Shown: positions 52,898 through 61,965 of the stretch, piece by piece | How the letters are laid out: each line of letters starts with the position of its first letter | How positions within the stretch are numbered: position 1 is the stretch's first letter | NCBI RefSeq assembly: GCF_000422285.1 | Contig: NZ_AULM01000009.1 | Span: 62,001-126,000, forward strand | Source: Desulfatiglans anilini DSM 4660 | GTDB taxonomy: Bacteria > Desulfobacterota > DSM-4660 > Desulfatiglandales > Desulfatiglandaceae | DNA: 64,000 bases | Direction of reading: 5' to 3' | Translations under genes and position numbers: made by a program | Notes under the pieces: model-generated | Database searches by the model: none | Told to the model about the DNA's origin: nothing | The model's input: only the letters and a program-made list of their open reading frames with translations

Positions 52898-53227
52898 TCC
52901 GGCACCCTCGAACGGGAAGCATCGGATTTCCTTTTTGTAGAAGAAATGCTCAAACCGAAGCGGATGATTTGGCTTTGCGGGTCTTCACTTTTCCTCGAGC
53001 TTTTTTTCACACAGGATATAAAGCGATGACGACGGTCCACTAAAAAGAAGAGTGCAGGTATGCGACCATGCGAAACGACCTTTCGAAGCGATCTGGCGGG
53101 AGCCTCCTGCAGGGCTTCGATACCCGTTCAGATCTCTCCCGGCTTTCTATTGCGCTTTCTCGTAAAAGATGCAACACTTTGTTCATCATAGCAAATTCCT
53201 GATCAGATATGTTTTACGGGGGACGGA
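52898..53227. other. Intergenic region upstream of the papain-like protease gene
   Basis: No gene is visible. The last 60 bases are AT-richer and should carry the protease promoter; GGGGGACGG before 53228 is a fair ribosome site. Confidence 0.35.
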
Positions 53228-54130
53228 ATGAGTTATAGGGAATGGAGGCTGGCCCGCTGGGCTGTCTGCGCCTTACTGATTCTCGCTGCGAGCCGGCCTG
53301 CGCTGGCCCTTGATTTATGGAGCATCCAGAATGCTATCGATTTACGGAATGCCCGCTGGAAGGCCGGCCACAATTCGATCACCGAACTCAGCATTCATGA
53401 AAGATTATCTCGGCTCGGTTTTGCCCCTGACTGGAATATGGTCGATCTTCCCCCTCTCACTGGCTTTGTGGATGCGCTCCCTGAGCGTTTCGACTGGCGG
53501 GATGCAGGAGCCGTGAGCCCTGTCAAGGATCAGGGAAATTGCGGCAGCTGCTGGGCCTTTTCGATGGTGGCCGCTCTCGAGTCCATTGCGCTCATTCAGG
53601 GGATAACGGCACCCGATTTTTCGGAGCAGTTTCTCGTTTCCTATTCCTTTCTCGATCATGGATGCATGGGCGGTTCGCTCTGGACCTCCGCTGTCTTTTT
53701 GAAACGGCTCGGGACCGTCGATGAGGACTGCATGCCATACCGCGAAAACGGCCTCAAATGGCCGCCTCCATGCCTTGAATGGTGTACGGCACGTTCAGGC
53801 ACCCTCGGATGGACCGGCATCGCACATACCGTCGACGCATTGAAAGCAGCCGTCTACCAAGGACCGGTTGCTGCGGGCTTTTACGTTTACGAGGATTTCT
53901 ACCATTACGAGAGCGGGGTTTACACGTATACCACCGGCGAACTGCAGGGGGGGCACGCCATCGAGATCATCGGCTGGGACGACATGGATCAATGCTTTAT
54001 CGTCAAGAACAGCTGGGGTACGGAATGGGGCGAGGAAGGTTTTTTCAGAATCGGCTACTCAGAGGTCAACCATCCCGTCTTTTTTGGAATCAGTGCAATA
54101 CGCATGGAGGGATTATGGACAGGTCCATGA
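53228..54130 (+). CDS. Secreted papain-like (C1A) cysteine protease
   Basis: The 300-residue protein has a signal peptide (about 1-28, ending ALA), a short propeptide-like stretch and a papain domain with all active-site residues: oxyanion Gln102 and nucleophile Cys108 (DQGNCGSCWAF), His242 (GGHAIEIIGW) and Asn260 (KNSWGTEWGEEGF). Structural cysteines are also kept (GCMGGS). It should be active outside the cytoplasm. Papain-type proteases are uncommon in Gram-negative genomes. It stands between the GT-C gene and a convergent SDR gene. Confidence 0.92.
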   Translation: MSYREWRLARWAVCALLILAASRPALALDLWSIQNAIDLRNARWKAGHNSITELSIHERLSRLGFAPDWNMVDLPPLTGFVDALPERFDWRDAGAVSPVKDQGNCGSCWAFSMVAALESIALIQGITAPDFSEQFLVSYSFLDHGCMGGSLWTSAVFLKRLGTVDEDCMPYRENGLKWPPPCLEWCTARSGTLGWTGIAHTVDALKAAVYQGPVAAGFYVYEDFYHYESGVYTYTTGELQGGHAIEIIGWDDMDQCFIVKNSWGTEWGEEGFFRIGYSEVNHPVFFGISAIRMEGLWTGP

Positions 54131-54171
54131 GGGCTGCCGAAGTTCTGCCTTGCCGCTGCAGCACGATGAAA

Positions 54172-55062
54172 TCAGCACTTCGAAGACCGTACCTTCCTTA
54201 GAAACATCTTCAAAAGCCAATCCATGGCCCGGGCGGGAACCAGCCTCGAAAGGGCTGCCACCGCATAGGCATCCGGTCCAACCAGATACCGCGTGCGGGG
54301 ATGCCGTGAATTGAGGGCATGCAGAACCGCCCGCGCAGCAATCACGGGAGAAACAGCTCGCAACTCTGCTTCCTTCCAGATATACGTCATGGGTTCAGCC
54401 AATGGGGCGTAAATTTTCTGCATTTCCCCCGGCAGAGCTCTTTGAATAGCCCTGGCCTGCGCATCGATCTTCTCCCAGATCGCTGAGCTGACCGATCCCG
54501 GTTCAATCAAAGACACACGGATACCCCAAGGCCTGAGCTCACGGCGCAGGGAATCCGTCAACCCTTCCAACGCATATTTGGAGGATGCGTACGGCCCGGA
54601 AAGCGGCATCGCAAGACGGCCCAAAGCGGAGCTCACCTGCACAATTCGGCCTTTTGCTCTGCGAATAAGCGGCAGAAAGGCCTGGATGACCCGGAGCTGC
54701 CCGACCAGATTCACCTCGAAGGCCCGTCTGAATTCTTCGAGTGGGACGTATTCCACCGGTCCGGGAACACTGATCCCGGCATTGTTCACCACCGCGAAGA
54801 GGCCGTCTTTGCCCCCCAGCTGATCGGCCACGGCTACGGCCGCCTGCACCTGCTCATCGTCCGTGACATCGAGCAGGAGGGGATGGAGTCTGCGACAGTC
54901 CGTCTGCGTCTGCAGGAGCGCCTTCCGATCCGCATCCGTCCTGACCCCGGCAAGGACCGTGAAACCGCTTTCCATCAAGGCGTGCACCACACAACGTCCA
55001 ATCCCGGTAGACGTCCCCGTAACAAGCACTTTTTTCCCAAAATTATTTTTTTTCGCAGACAT
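54172..55062 (-). CDS. Short-chain dehydrogenase/reductase, first of two paralogues
   Basis: The 296-residue SDR has the cofactor motif TGTSTGIGRCV, the NNAG motif (VVNNAGISVPGP), Ser and the YxxxK pair (SGPYASSKYALEG). The C-terminus ends in a basic tail (LLKMFLRKVRSSKC). A near-identical design is seen in the SDR at 61093-61965, including the TRYLVGPDAY/PRYLVGMDAW motif near the C-terminus. The substrate is likely a lipid or retinol-like alcohol by family resemblance, not proven. It is divergent from the acyltransferase gene. Confidence 0.85.
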   Translation of the reverse strand: MSAKKNNFGKKVLVTGTSTGIGRCVVHALMESGFTVLAGVRTDADRKALLQTQTDCRRLHPLLLDVTDDEQVQAAVAVADQLGGKDGLFAVVNNAGISVPGPVEYVPLEEFRRAFEVNLVGQLRVIQAFLPLIRRAKGRIVQVSSALGRLAMPLSGPYASSKYALEGLTDSLRRELRPWGIRVSLIEPGSVSSAIWEKIDAQARAIQRALPGEMQKIYAPLAEPMTYIWKEAELRAVSPVIAARAVLHALNSRHPRTRYLVGPDAYAVAALSRLVPARAMDWLLKMFLRKVRSSKC

Positions 55063-55397
55063 ATTCCCTATCTCCGTGTTCGCTGCCTCTCTTTCCCGAC
55101 CACAGCGCTTATCTTCGCAGCAATTGCCTTGACCATCCGAGGCCGCATGCCTACCATATTTGGGCGGATTCGGTTTTCAACGGGCAACGCTGTCCCCGGC
55201 CATGATCCACCTCTTTGCGCGGAAATTTTTTGGGTGACCTTCCGGCCGGTTCGGTACGGGCTCAGGCATCCCTTGGTTTCGGCAAGGAATCCCCGTATAC
55301 GGCTTGCAAGAAAGCCATGCGCAGAAACACTTTCGGCCATGACACCGATGACGAAAGCCCTCACTGATGATCTCGACCACAAAGGAACACGTTGATT
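55063..55397. promoter_or_regulatory. Divergent region between SDR and acyltransferase genes
   Basis: No gene is convincing; overlapping frames on both strands lack protein features. Promoters for both flanking genes should be here. No clear palindromic operator is visible. Confidence 0.35.
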
Positions 55398-56711
55398 ATG
55401 CAGAGAAAATTGAGTCCTCTCGAGCATGCGGTATGGCTGGGAGGACAAACGCTCCCGCTGAATGAGGTCATCGTCTGGCGCGTTCACGGACATTTTTCCT
55501 CAGACCAGCTGCAAGGCGCTCTCAGAAGCCTCAGAACACAACAGCCCTTTTCAAGTGTGAGAGTCTCAGTGGACCCCGTGCTGGGTCCCTCTTTGACAAA
55601 CGACGGTGTCCCCGAATTCGAAGTTCGGGAGGAGGACATCGGGCCATCCGCCGATTGGACACCCGCAGCCGAAGAAGAGTTGGAGCGCCCTTTTTCATGG
55701 GACGAAGGGCCTCTCCTGCGCTTTCGCCTGCTTCGTTCGGAAGCGTTCACGGATATCCTTCTGAGCCTTCACCATGCACTCTACGATGGGCTGTCATCTC
55801 ACTACATGATGCACGAAATCATGACTCTCATGGCGGAAGGGCCGAAAAAACAAGCCGCGGCCGCTTTTCCGCCCACGTTTGACGACCTGCTACCTCCCGA
55901 AGCATCCAGACGTCTAGGGACGGTATTGAGTTTGAATGCTGTCAAACTCATTGGGCCCTTTTGCCGGCTATGGCTCCGTCCACGCCACAGAATGAATCCT
56001 TCGCCAAGCCTTCCCATCCCCGCTGGCTTGAACGAGCGTTCAACCGATACCTTTCGGGTCATCCATGGCAGCATTCCGCCCGAGAGGGCAAGCAACCTGC
56101 TTTCGGGGTGCAAGGCCAGAAAAATGTCCGTCCTTGCAGCTGCCTCTGCAGCCTGCCTGCTGGCGCTGGCAAAACGTTCCCGAGATAAAAATCTCAGAAA
56201 GTACGGATTTGCCAGTCCGGTCAACATGAGACCTTGGTTATCCCCCCCCCTGACCGGCGAGTTAGGGCTTTTCCTTTCACGCATCAACGCCCATATCTAC
56301 TGCTCTCCAAATCAGGATTTCTGGCAAACCGCCAGGAAGATCAACGAAAAAATCCAACGCAGACTGGTCAAAAGCAAGCTTTTTACACTTCACCTGCTGG
56401 TGTCCGCTGTGCTCGCGGGTATACCGGATGATTATCTCGGGCCGACTCTCGCTCGCTTCGGAACTCGCCCGGCCCGATACGATTTCACCATCAGCAACGT
56501 CGGCCGTTTACCGGTAAGGGATGACTATGGTCCTTATCGCGTAAGCGCTACTTGGGGGATGGAGAACCTGTTCGCCGGCCGCCGCACGTTAGCGATCCAG
56601 AGTCTTGGCAACGCCTTGTTTTTCACGCTCTCTTTCAGGGATTTCGTGATGGACAAACAGGAGGCGTCCGCGTTGCTGTCGGACATCATTCAGCAACTCG
56701 AGGCCTGCTAA
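55398..56711 (+). CDS. PapA-like/condensation-type acyltransferase
   Basis: The 437-residue protein starts with RKLSPLEHAVWLGG, the PapA/condensation opening, and has the catalytic HHxxxDG motif (HHALYDG, about 125-131). A later segment PARYDFTISNVGRLPV resembles the second half of these bilobal transferases. Relatives move acyl groups onto alcohols of lipids, such as the PapA proteins of mycobacterial glycolipids. The start is ATG 55398 or, six bases upstream, TTG 55392, which is better placed relative to AAAGGA. The gene stands within the lipid/glycan island. Confidence 0.8.
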   Translation: MQRKLSPLEHAVWLGGQTLPLNEVIVWRVHGHFSSDQLQGALRSLRTQQPFSSVRVSVDPVLGPSLTNDGVPEFEVREEDIGPSADWTPAAEEELERPFSWDEGPLLRFRLLRSEAFTDILLSLHHALYDGLSSHYMMHEIMTLMAEGPKKQAAAAFPPTFDDLLPPEASRRLGTVLSLNAVKLIGPFCRLWLRPRHRMNPSPSLPIPAGLNERSTDTFRVIHGSIPPERASNLLSGCKARKMSVLAAASAACLLALAKRSRDKNLRKYGFASPVNMRPWLSPPLTGELGLFLSRINAHIYCSPNQDFWQTARKINEKIQRRLVKSKLFTLHLLVSAVLAGIPDDYLGPTLARFGTRPARYDFTISNVGRLPVRDDYGPYRVSATWGMENLFAGRRTLAIQSLGNALFFTLSFRDFVMDKQEASALLSDIIQQLEAC

Positions 56712-56777
56712 GGCGGGCCGCTGATCCTGTCCGGCCGATGTTCGGCCGACTATCCAAGAACGCTGCGGCTCCGGGCA

Positions 56778-58682
56778 TCAATCCTCCGATGCATTCGGCC
56801 CGAAGGGAGGCGGAAGCCGAATGGTTTCACCCACACCAGGAGGAACGAAGGGAACATATCCACCCTCCCTCCACTCGAACCATCCGAAAGACTCATCCTC
56901 GAGGGGAAGCTGAAAACGGAAATGGACGATGGACGGACGGCCGTCCGGCGTCGTCTTCTTTACCTCCACAGCAAAGGCAGTGATATCGATCTGTTCTCCC
57001 GGGCGGAATGCCTGCCGGGCCATATCCATGCGCTGGAGCATATAAGCCGGACTCAGAAGAGCGCAGGAGAGGTCTCCCTCCGCGCCATCTTTGTCAGGGG
57101 TATCGAGGAAACCATGATCGGGTATAATCGCGAGGGTCCATGGATCCACTCGAGTCAATTCGATTCCATGGATGGATGGCGCCAGCACATGAGTACCGTC
57201 GGGCGCCGCTTTCCCTTGCCCCATGATGAACATAGGCAGAAGGAATCCCCCAACGGCAGCCGAAGGACCGTTGACGAATATCAACGTGCGCTCGGCCAGG
57301 CCGGCATTCAGCGGCAGTTCGTCGAAAGTCTTGTTCAGCACATTACCAAGCAGCGCAGGGCTGAGCGCGCGTAACGGCATGAGCAGCGGTGCAGCCACCA
57401 TGTGACTGAAAGCGAGCAGGCAGACCATCCCTTTCAATCCCCGGGAAAACCATTTTCCATAGGACAAGAAGACCCGGCTTTGACCATCCGCCGAGACTGG
57501 CAGAAACCTAAGCTTGATCAAGGCCGAAGCATCGAGCAGGATCCGCGCCATCAAACCTGCACCGCCAAACCCCGCCATGACGAGAAGGCGGTCGAAAGGA
57601 AACGTAGTCGCGACGGGCAGGATGGACAGGATCATTCCTAGAGCGAAAAAGCGGCTGGTCCGGTCGGAACGAAGGACCGGAACGGCAAAAAGACTGAACA
57701 AACAGAGAAAAAAGACCGCAAGGAGCCAGAAAAAGAAGACGCCTTTGTCAGAGAGCAGGGTAAAAAGATCGGAGGGCAAAAAACCCAGCTCGCCGAAAAG
57801 GAGGATCGGTCCTCTTTCAAAGATCGCCTTCAAATACGCGCCCGTTTCAGTCGAAGGGTCGATGTACCAGGCCGAGCCCTTTGCGCCGAACCCCATCCCG
57901 CGATAGAAAACGAACCAGCAGATCCCTATGCCGGCGGAGGGCAGCAGGGAAAACAAACGACTTCTCCAATTCCCCCTCTCCATGAAAAACGCATAAGCCA
58001 AAAGGTATCCCCCGGCCGCTACCGCCATTTCTCCGCCTAAAAGGCCGAGTGATAAAGAGACGCAGGAGAAAACCAGAAAAGATTTCTTGCCGTTTTTCCT
58101 CCATCGGTCATGAAAAAAAACAGCAAGCAAACCAAACAGCGATGCGACCAGTGCATTGCGATTGGCAAGCCAACCCGCCGGCACACCGTGCGCGTCATCG
58201 ATCGCAAAAAGCAGCCCGGCCAGCGCAGCACAGGCCCCGGAGCCAAGGATGCCCCGGTACGTCAGGGTGGCTGCCCCCACCAGCAAACCCAGCCATAACA
58301 GGCTGTGGAGATGCATCAAAGAAGGATGGTCCGGCCAGAAATGGAAATCGATCCAGTGTGTCAGCGCTGTGAGTGGCCGGAAAAAGGCCATCTTGAAGTC
58401 CTCGGATGTCCACCAGGGCAACCATCCCAGGTCCATGATTTCTTTGAGCCTGGAAGGATCGCCATCGGCAAACGAGAACATCAGGAGGGGATGGGGGGTC
58501 TGCTGAAGATACTGCTCAGGAGGATCGATTGAAAATCGGAGGACGTAATCATCCCATTGCCAACCCACCCATAAAGCACTCGCACCCAACATCACCGCCA
58601 GCAAGGCCATGAAAAGCGGTGCGCGACGGCCTCTGAGGCCGTCTTCTGCCCTTGCGTACAGGGGAACACGCTGCTTATCCAT
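56778..58682 (-). CDS. Multi-spanning membrane protein, GT-C type, paralogue of the gene at 51158
   Basis: The 634-residue protein has about eleven membrane segments, an aspartate pair in the first loop (WQWDDYVLRF, Asp44-Asp45) and a GWLANRNALVASLFG loop that matches the WISGRTEILAALG loop of the paralogue. The soluble C-terminus ends with a similar ESFGWFEWREGGYVPFVPP. This is the GT-C plan for polyprenyl-phosphate-sugar transferases. The ATG at 58682 is chosen; the frame is open for 94 codons upstream, but that part is not protein-like. The ribosome site is weak. It is convergent with the acyltransferase gene. Confidence 0.75.
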   Translation of the reverse strand: MDKQRVPLYARAEDGLRGRRAPLFMALLAVMLGASALWVGWQWDDYVLRFSIDPPEQYLQQTPHPLLMFSFADGDPSRLKEIMDLGWLPWWTSEDFKMAFFRPLTALTHWIDFHFWPDHPSLMHLHSLLWLGLLVGAATLTYRGILGSGACAALAGLLFAIDDAHGVPAGWLANRNALVASLFGLLAVFFHDRWRKNGKKSFLVFSCVSLSLGLLGGEMAVAAGGYLLAYAFFMERGNWRSRLFSLLPSAGIGICWFVFYRGMGFGAKGSAWYIDPSTETGAYLKAIFERGPILLFGELGFLPSDLFTLLSDKGVFFFWLLAVFFLCLFSLFAVPVLRSDRTSRFFALGMILSILPVATTFPFDRLLVMAGFGGAGLMARILLDASALIKLRFLPVSADGQSRVFLSYGKWFSRGLKGMVCLLAFSHMVAAPLLMPLRALSPALLGNVLNKTFDELPLNAGLAERTLIFVNGPSAAVGGFLLPMFIMGQGKAAPDGTHVLAPSIHGIELTRVDPWTLAIIPDHGFLDTPDKDGAEGDLSCALLSPAYMLQRMDMARQAFRPGEQIDITAFAVEVKKTTPDGRPSIVHFRFQLPLEDESFGWFEWREGGYVPFVPPGVGETIRLPPPFGPNASED

Positions 58683-58880
58683 ACATACAAGAATCTGCTG
58701 CACTATAAACAAAGGAAAAAGGTTCGTAACGTTCGGCGGGCGGGATGTCTCTTGTCGAAACGGTAGATATTGGCTAGGATAGACGCCATCAAAAAAGCCG
58801 TTTAGAAAAATGGCTGAACACAGCCTTGTCCGGCTCAGCCTATCCGCCCCCACACTTAATGGCCAGGAAACATCAATCAG

Positions 58881-60062
58881 ATGAGCATGTTCCGTGTCAG
58901 AATCCTGCTTCGGGTGCTTCGCCGGCTGCGAGCCGCACCCTCTCGGGCCGCAGGACGATCCCATCGAAAAACCATCAGATTCCTGGCCGTTGACTTGCCG
59001 CTTATTTTGATCCTGGAGACCATCAACCGGATCTGCCTGATTTTCGACGAATTCTTATTCAGGGACTACCGGAATACGCCCATCGAAAAACCGGTCTTCA
59101 TGGTCGGGCCACCCAGAAGCGGGACGACCTTTCTGCATCGCCTGCTCTTCAAGGACAACCGGTTCACTTCCCTGGCCCTATGGGAAATCCTTTTCGCCCC
59201 CTCCATCCTGCAGAAAAAGTTTCTTTTGGCCCTCGCCCGCATCGATAGGCGCAGGGGCAACCCTGTCTACCACCGGATTCTAGCAGCCGAAGAACGGTTT
59301 CTGTCGGGCCCCATGCATCGGACCAGCCTGTTCGACCCGGAGGAAGACGAAATGCTGCTGGTGCGAACCTTCAGCTCAGGGCACTTTCTGATCTTTTTAT
59401 TTCCGTTTGAGGAGGAATTCCGCCCTCTGATCTATTTCGACACCGAACTCCCGAAGCTTGAGCGCTACCAGATCATGAACTTTTACAAACAATGCGTGCA
59501 GCGCCATATGTACGTCTTTGGCAAGGGCAAGCGGTTCTTGTCAAAAAATCCAGGTTTCAGTATAAAGATGCAATCTCTCCAACATGTTTTCACCGACGCA
59601 TCATTCATTTACCTGGCGAGAACCCCTTTTGAATCCGTTCCTTCGAATCTAAGTTTATTTTACTACGTCCATCAAAAACTTCCTACAGCAACCGATGACA
59701 GGCACTTTATAGATTTCATCCTTGAACAGATGAAAAATTACTACCTTTATCCCCTCAAAAAAATGGGCAAACTGCCCAGAAATCAAAAAGCGGTTGTGCT
59801 ATATGGCGATTTAATCCACAGTCCAGAGCAAACCGTTCGGGAGCTATACCGCCAGATTGAGTGGCCATTGACACCCAGTTTCGCTGAGATTCTGAAGCGG
59901 GAAACATCCAGGGCCGCATCGTTCATGAGCGAACATGAATACTCTTTAGAGCAATTCGGTCTCTCCATCAACATCATTGAGGAAAAGTTTCGGGAGATAT
60001 TCGATATTTTCGGATTCGAAACACCCTTTACGGAAACACCTTCCGCCAATATGAAGACATAA
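58881..60062 (+). CDS. Sulfotransferase-family protein
   Basis: The 393-residue protein has the PAPS-binding motif GPPRSGTTFLHRLL (about 76-89) of the PF13469 sulfotransferases. A second conserved segment (FIYLARTPFESVPSNLSLF) matches the 3'-phosphate-binding region (RxPxxSxxS type). An N-terminal basic and hydrophobic part (KTIRFLAVDLPLILILE) may sit at the membrane. The acceptor may be the lipid or glycan made by its neighbours. The 3' part becomes somewhat AT-rich. A repeat-end fragment follows it at 60099. Confidence 0.83.
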   Translation: MSMFRVRILLRVLRRLRAAPSRAAGRSHRKTIRFLAVDLPLILILETINRICLIFDEFLFRDYRNTPIEKPVFMVGPPRSGTTFLHRLLFKDNRFTSLALWEILFAPSILQKKFLLALARIDRRRGNPVYHRILAAEERFLSGPMHRTSLFDPEEDEMLLVRTFSSGHFLIFLFPFEEEFRPLIYFDTELPKLERYQIMNFYKQCVQRHMYVFGKGKRFLSKNPGFSIKMQSLQHVFTDASFIYLARTPFESVPSNLSLFYYVHQKLPTATDDRHFIDFILEQMKNYYLYPLKKMGKLPRNQKAVVLYGDLIHSPEQTVRELYRQIEWPLTPSFAEILKRETSRAASFMSEHEYSLEQFGLSINIIEEKFREIFDIFGFETPFTETPSANMKT

Positions 60063-60098
60063 CGCACAGAAAGACGCGACGGTCAATATCGGTCAGTG

Positions 60099-60112
60099 CC
60101 CATCCGGAAATG
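60099..60112 (+). repeat. Solo end of the dispersed repeat
   Basis: CCCATCCGGAAATG matches the outer end of the dispersed repeat. It lies between the sulfotransferase and methyltransferase stop codons, with no further repeat sequence attached. Confidence 0.4.
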
Positions 60113-60113
60113 T

Positions 60114-60938
60114 TCATCCACCACGGCCCGGTTTCTCTACACGGAAAATCAGCCAGGCACGCCGCTTGGCCCATCTGAATCCTGACAGGCCAGCACGCTC
60201 GAAATCCGACCTCATTCGGGACGGTTGGAAAAAGGTCGCCTCACCCCGTTTCATCAGCCTTTCCTGAAACTTGCGCTCTCCCCACCGAGGGAGGGCAATC
60301 AGCGTCCATCCCGTGAAAACCCCACCGGGGCGGAGAACCCTCGCCACCTCTCTCCACACCGGCTCAAGATCCGAAAAGAGGTGAAGGACGCCGCAGCAAT
60401 TCATCAGATCCATGGTGCCGTCCCCGAAAGGGATTTCGTAAAGATCCCCACGAAGAAAAGATATGCCGCCGCAACCGCATTGCCGCGCCTTGATTCGCGC
60501 CTTGACCAGCATGGCCATAGACACATCCAGGCCGTAAACACGGGCATCCGGATAGGCCGTGCGGTAAGCCCGGGCATAATGCCCGGTCCCGGTAGCCAGA
60601 TCCGCTATGGTCGCCGGCACCCGCAGGCCGGCGGCCTTCAGCACCTCTTCGACCTCCTGATCCATGCTCAACCCGGCGCCCAGGCGGGTCAAAAACCCCC
60701 GCCATACAAAAGATTCATACAATCGGGCAAACACCGGAGAGCTATTCATCTTCTGAACTCTTCTAAGTGCAGGATCCTCCATAGGCATATGCGGGGCAAA
60801 GTCGGGAATGCCGTCCACTACCGGCAATTCCCGGCTGCAGATGCTGCAGACAGCCTGGCGAACCCGATCCACAGCCGGATCGAGCAGGATCCCGCCTGTC
60901 GTCCTGCAGTGGGGGCAAACAAGATTAGCGTCTTTCAC
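60114..60938 (-). CDS. SAM-dependent methyltransferase with N-terminal zinc-ribbon
   Basis: The 274-residue protein opens with a Trm112-like zinc ribbon (Cys8, Cys11, Cys31, Cys34 around VVDGIPDF), then a class I methyltransferase fold: motif I IADLATGTGHYARA, the acidic YGLDVS strand, and VLRPGGVFTGW. This type often methylates lipids, quinones or glycans. The GTG at 60938 has an excellent AAGGAGGT site; the long frame upstream is rejected. It is the last gene of a minus-strand run. Confidence 0.85.
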   Translation of the reverse strand: MKDANLVCPHCRTTGGILLDPAVDRVRQAVCSICSRELPVVDGIPDFAPHMPMEDPALRRVQKMNSSPVFARLYESFVWRGFLTRLGAGLSMDQEVEEVLKAAGLRVPATIADLATGTGHYARAYRTAYPDARVYGLDVSMAMLVKARIKARQCGCGGISFLRGDLYEIPFGDGTMDLMNCCGVLHLFSDLEPVWREVARVLRPGGVFTGWTLIALPRWGERKFQERLMKRGEATFFQPSRMRSDFERAGLSGFRWAKRRAWLIFRVEKPGRGG

Positions 60939-61092
60939 CCGACCTCCTTTTTTCCCTCCTCCGGAAGACCCCTCTACCTCCCTTTGGCAGGCTGTTAGAA
61001 AACGCCCGTTTGCGGATCGGAAGCGAAACCATCTTGCGCCTCCCGTATACAACCGGCATCCGAGGAGGAACCGAACGCTCGGCAGCCTTCCC

Positions 61093-61965
61093 TCATTTCC
61101 AGGATCTCGAAAACATCCATCCATCCAGCAGCCGGTCCGTCAGAAAAACCGGGCAAAACCGAGCCAGTAAGCACTGAAGCCAGGCGTCCATACCCACAAG
61201 ATAGCGCGGTTTCGGACGTCTGGACTCAACGGCCCGCAGCACGACCTGCGCCACATTCTCCGGAGGCATGGCCTTTTCGCGCAGATGGGACATAAGGGCC
61301 CAAACGTTCTGCATCCTGCTCGAATAGCGCTCTTTGGCCTCCCTGGGAAGGCCTTCCTCCCAGCGTTCGGCCTCCTTCATGGACTTATCCCAAACACCCG
61401 TCTCAACGGCCCCGGGTTCTATGAGGGAAACCTGAACTCCCGAGGCATCGACTTCACGTCGAAGGGCATCCGTCGCAGCCTCCAAGGCAAACTTGGAAGC
61501 TGCGTAGGGGCCGAGAAGAGGCGGTGCCAGAAAACCGCTCGGCGATCCGATATTCACGATGCGACCACCTGTCCGGCGCAGCATCGGCAAGAAGACCTGG
61601 ATGATCGCGATCTGTCCCAACACATTGACCTCCAGGATCCGCCTCAAATGCTGCAGCGGCAGGTATTCGAGCGGCCCACCCAGTACGATTCCGGCATTAT
61701 TCACCACCGCCCTGATTCCGTGCGGATGCCCGGCGGACTTTTCCACCAGCCTTGCCACGCGCTCGATGTGGTCTCGGCACGTAACATCCAAAAGAATCGG
61801 TTCGACCGAACCTTTCGTCTCTCTCCCAAGACGCACCTCCGCTTCCCGGGTTCTAACCCCGGCATAAACCGGATAGCCCTTCCCGCTAAAAAGCAAGGCG
61901 CACGCTTTGCCAATGCCGCTGGATGCGCCGGTTATCAGAACGGCCCCTTTCGTGCGGTCAGACAC
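61093..61965 (-). CDS. Short-chain dehydrogenase/reductase, second of two paralogues
   Basis: The 290-residue SDR has TGASSGIGKAC, VVNNAGIVLGGP and YxxxK (GPYAASKFALEA). It shares the plan of the SDR at 54172, including PRYLVGMDAW near the end. The GTG start at 61965 overlaps the FabI-like gene by 8 bp and has AGAGGA upstream, so the two reductases are probably translationally coupled. It may reduce a keto or aldehyde group of a lipid. Confidence 0.85.
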   Translation of the reverse strand: MSDRTKGAVLITGASSGIGKACALLFSGKGYPVYAGVRTREAEVRLGRETKGSVEPILLDVTCRDHIERVARLVEKSAGHPHGIRAVVNNAGIVLGGPLEYLPLQHLRRILEVNVLGQIAIIQVFLPMLRRTGGRIVNIGSPSGFLAPPLLGPYAASKFALEAATDALRREVDASGVQVSLIEPGAVETGVWDKSMKEAERWEEGLPREAKERYSSRMQNVWALMSHLREKAMPPENVAQVVLRAVESRRPKPRYLVGMDAWLQCLLARFCPVFLTDRLLDGWMFSRSWK

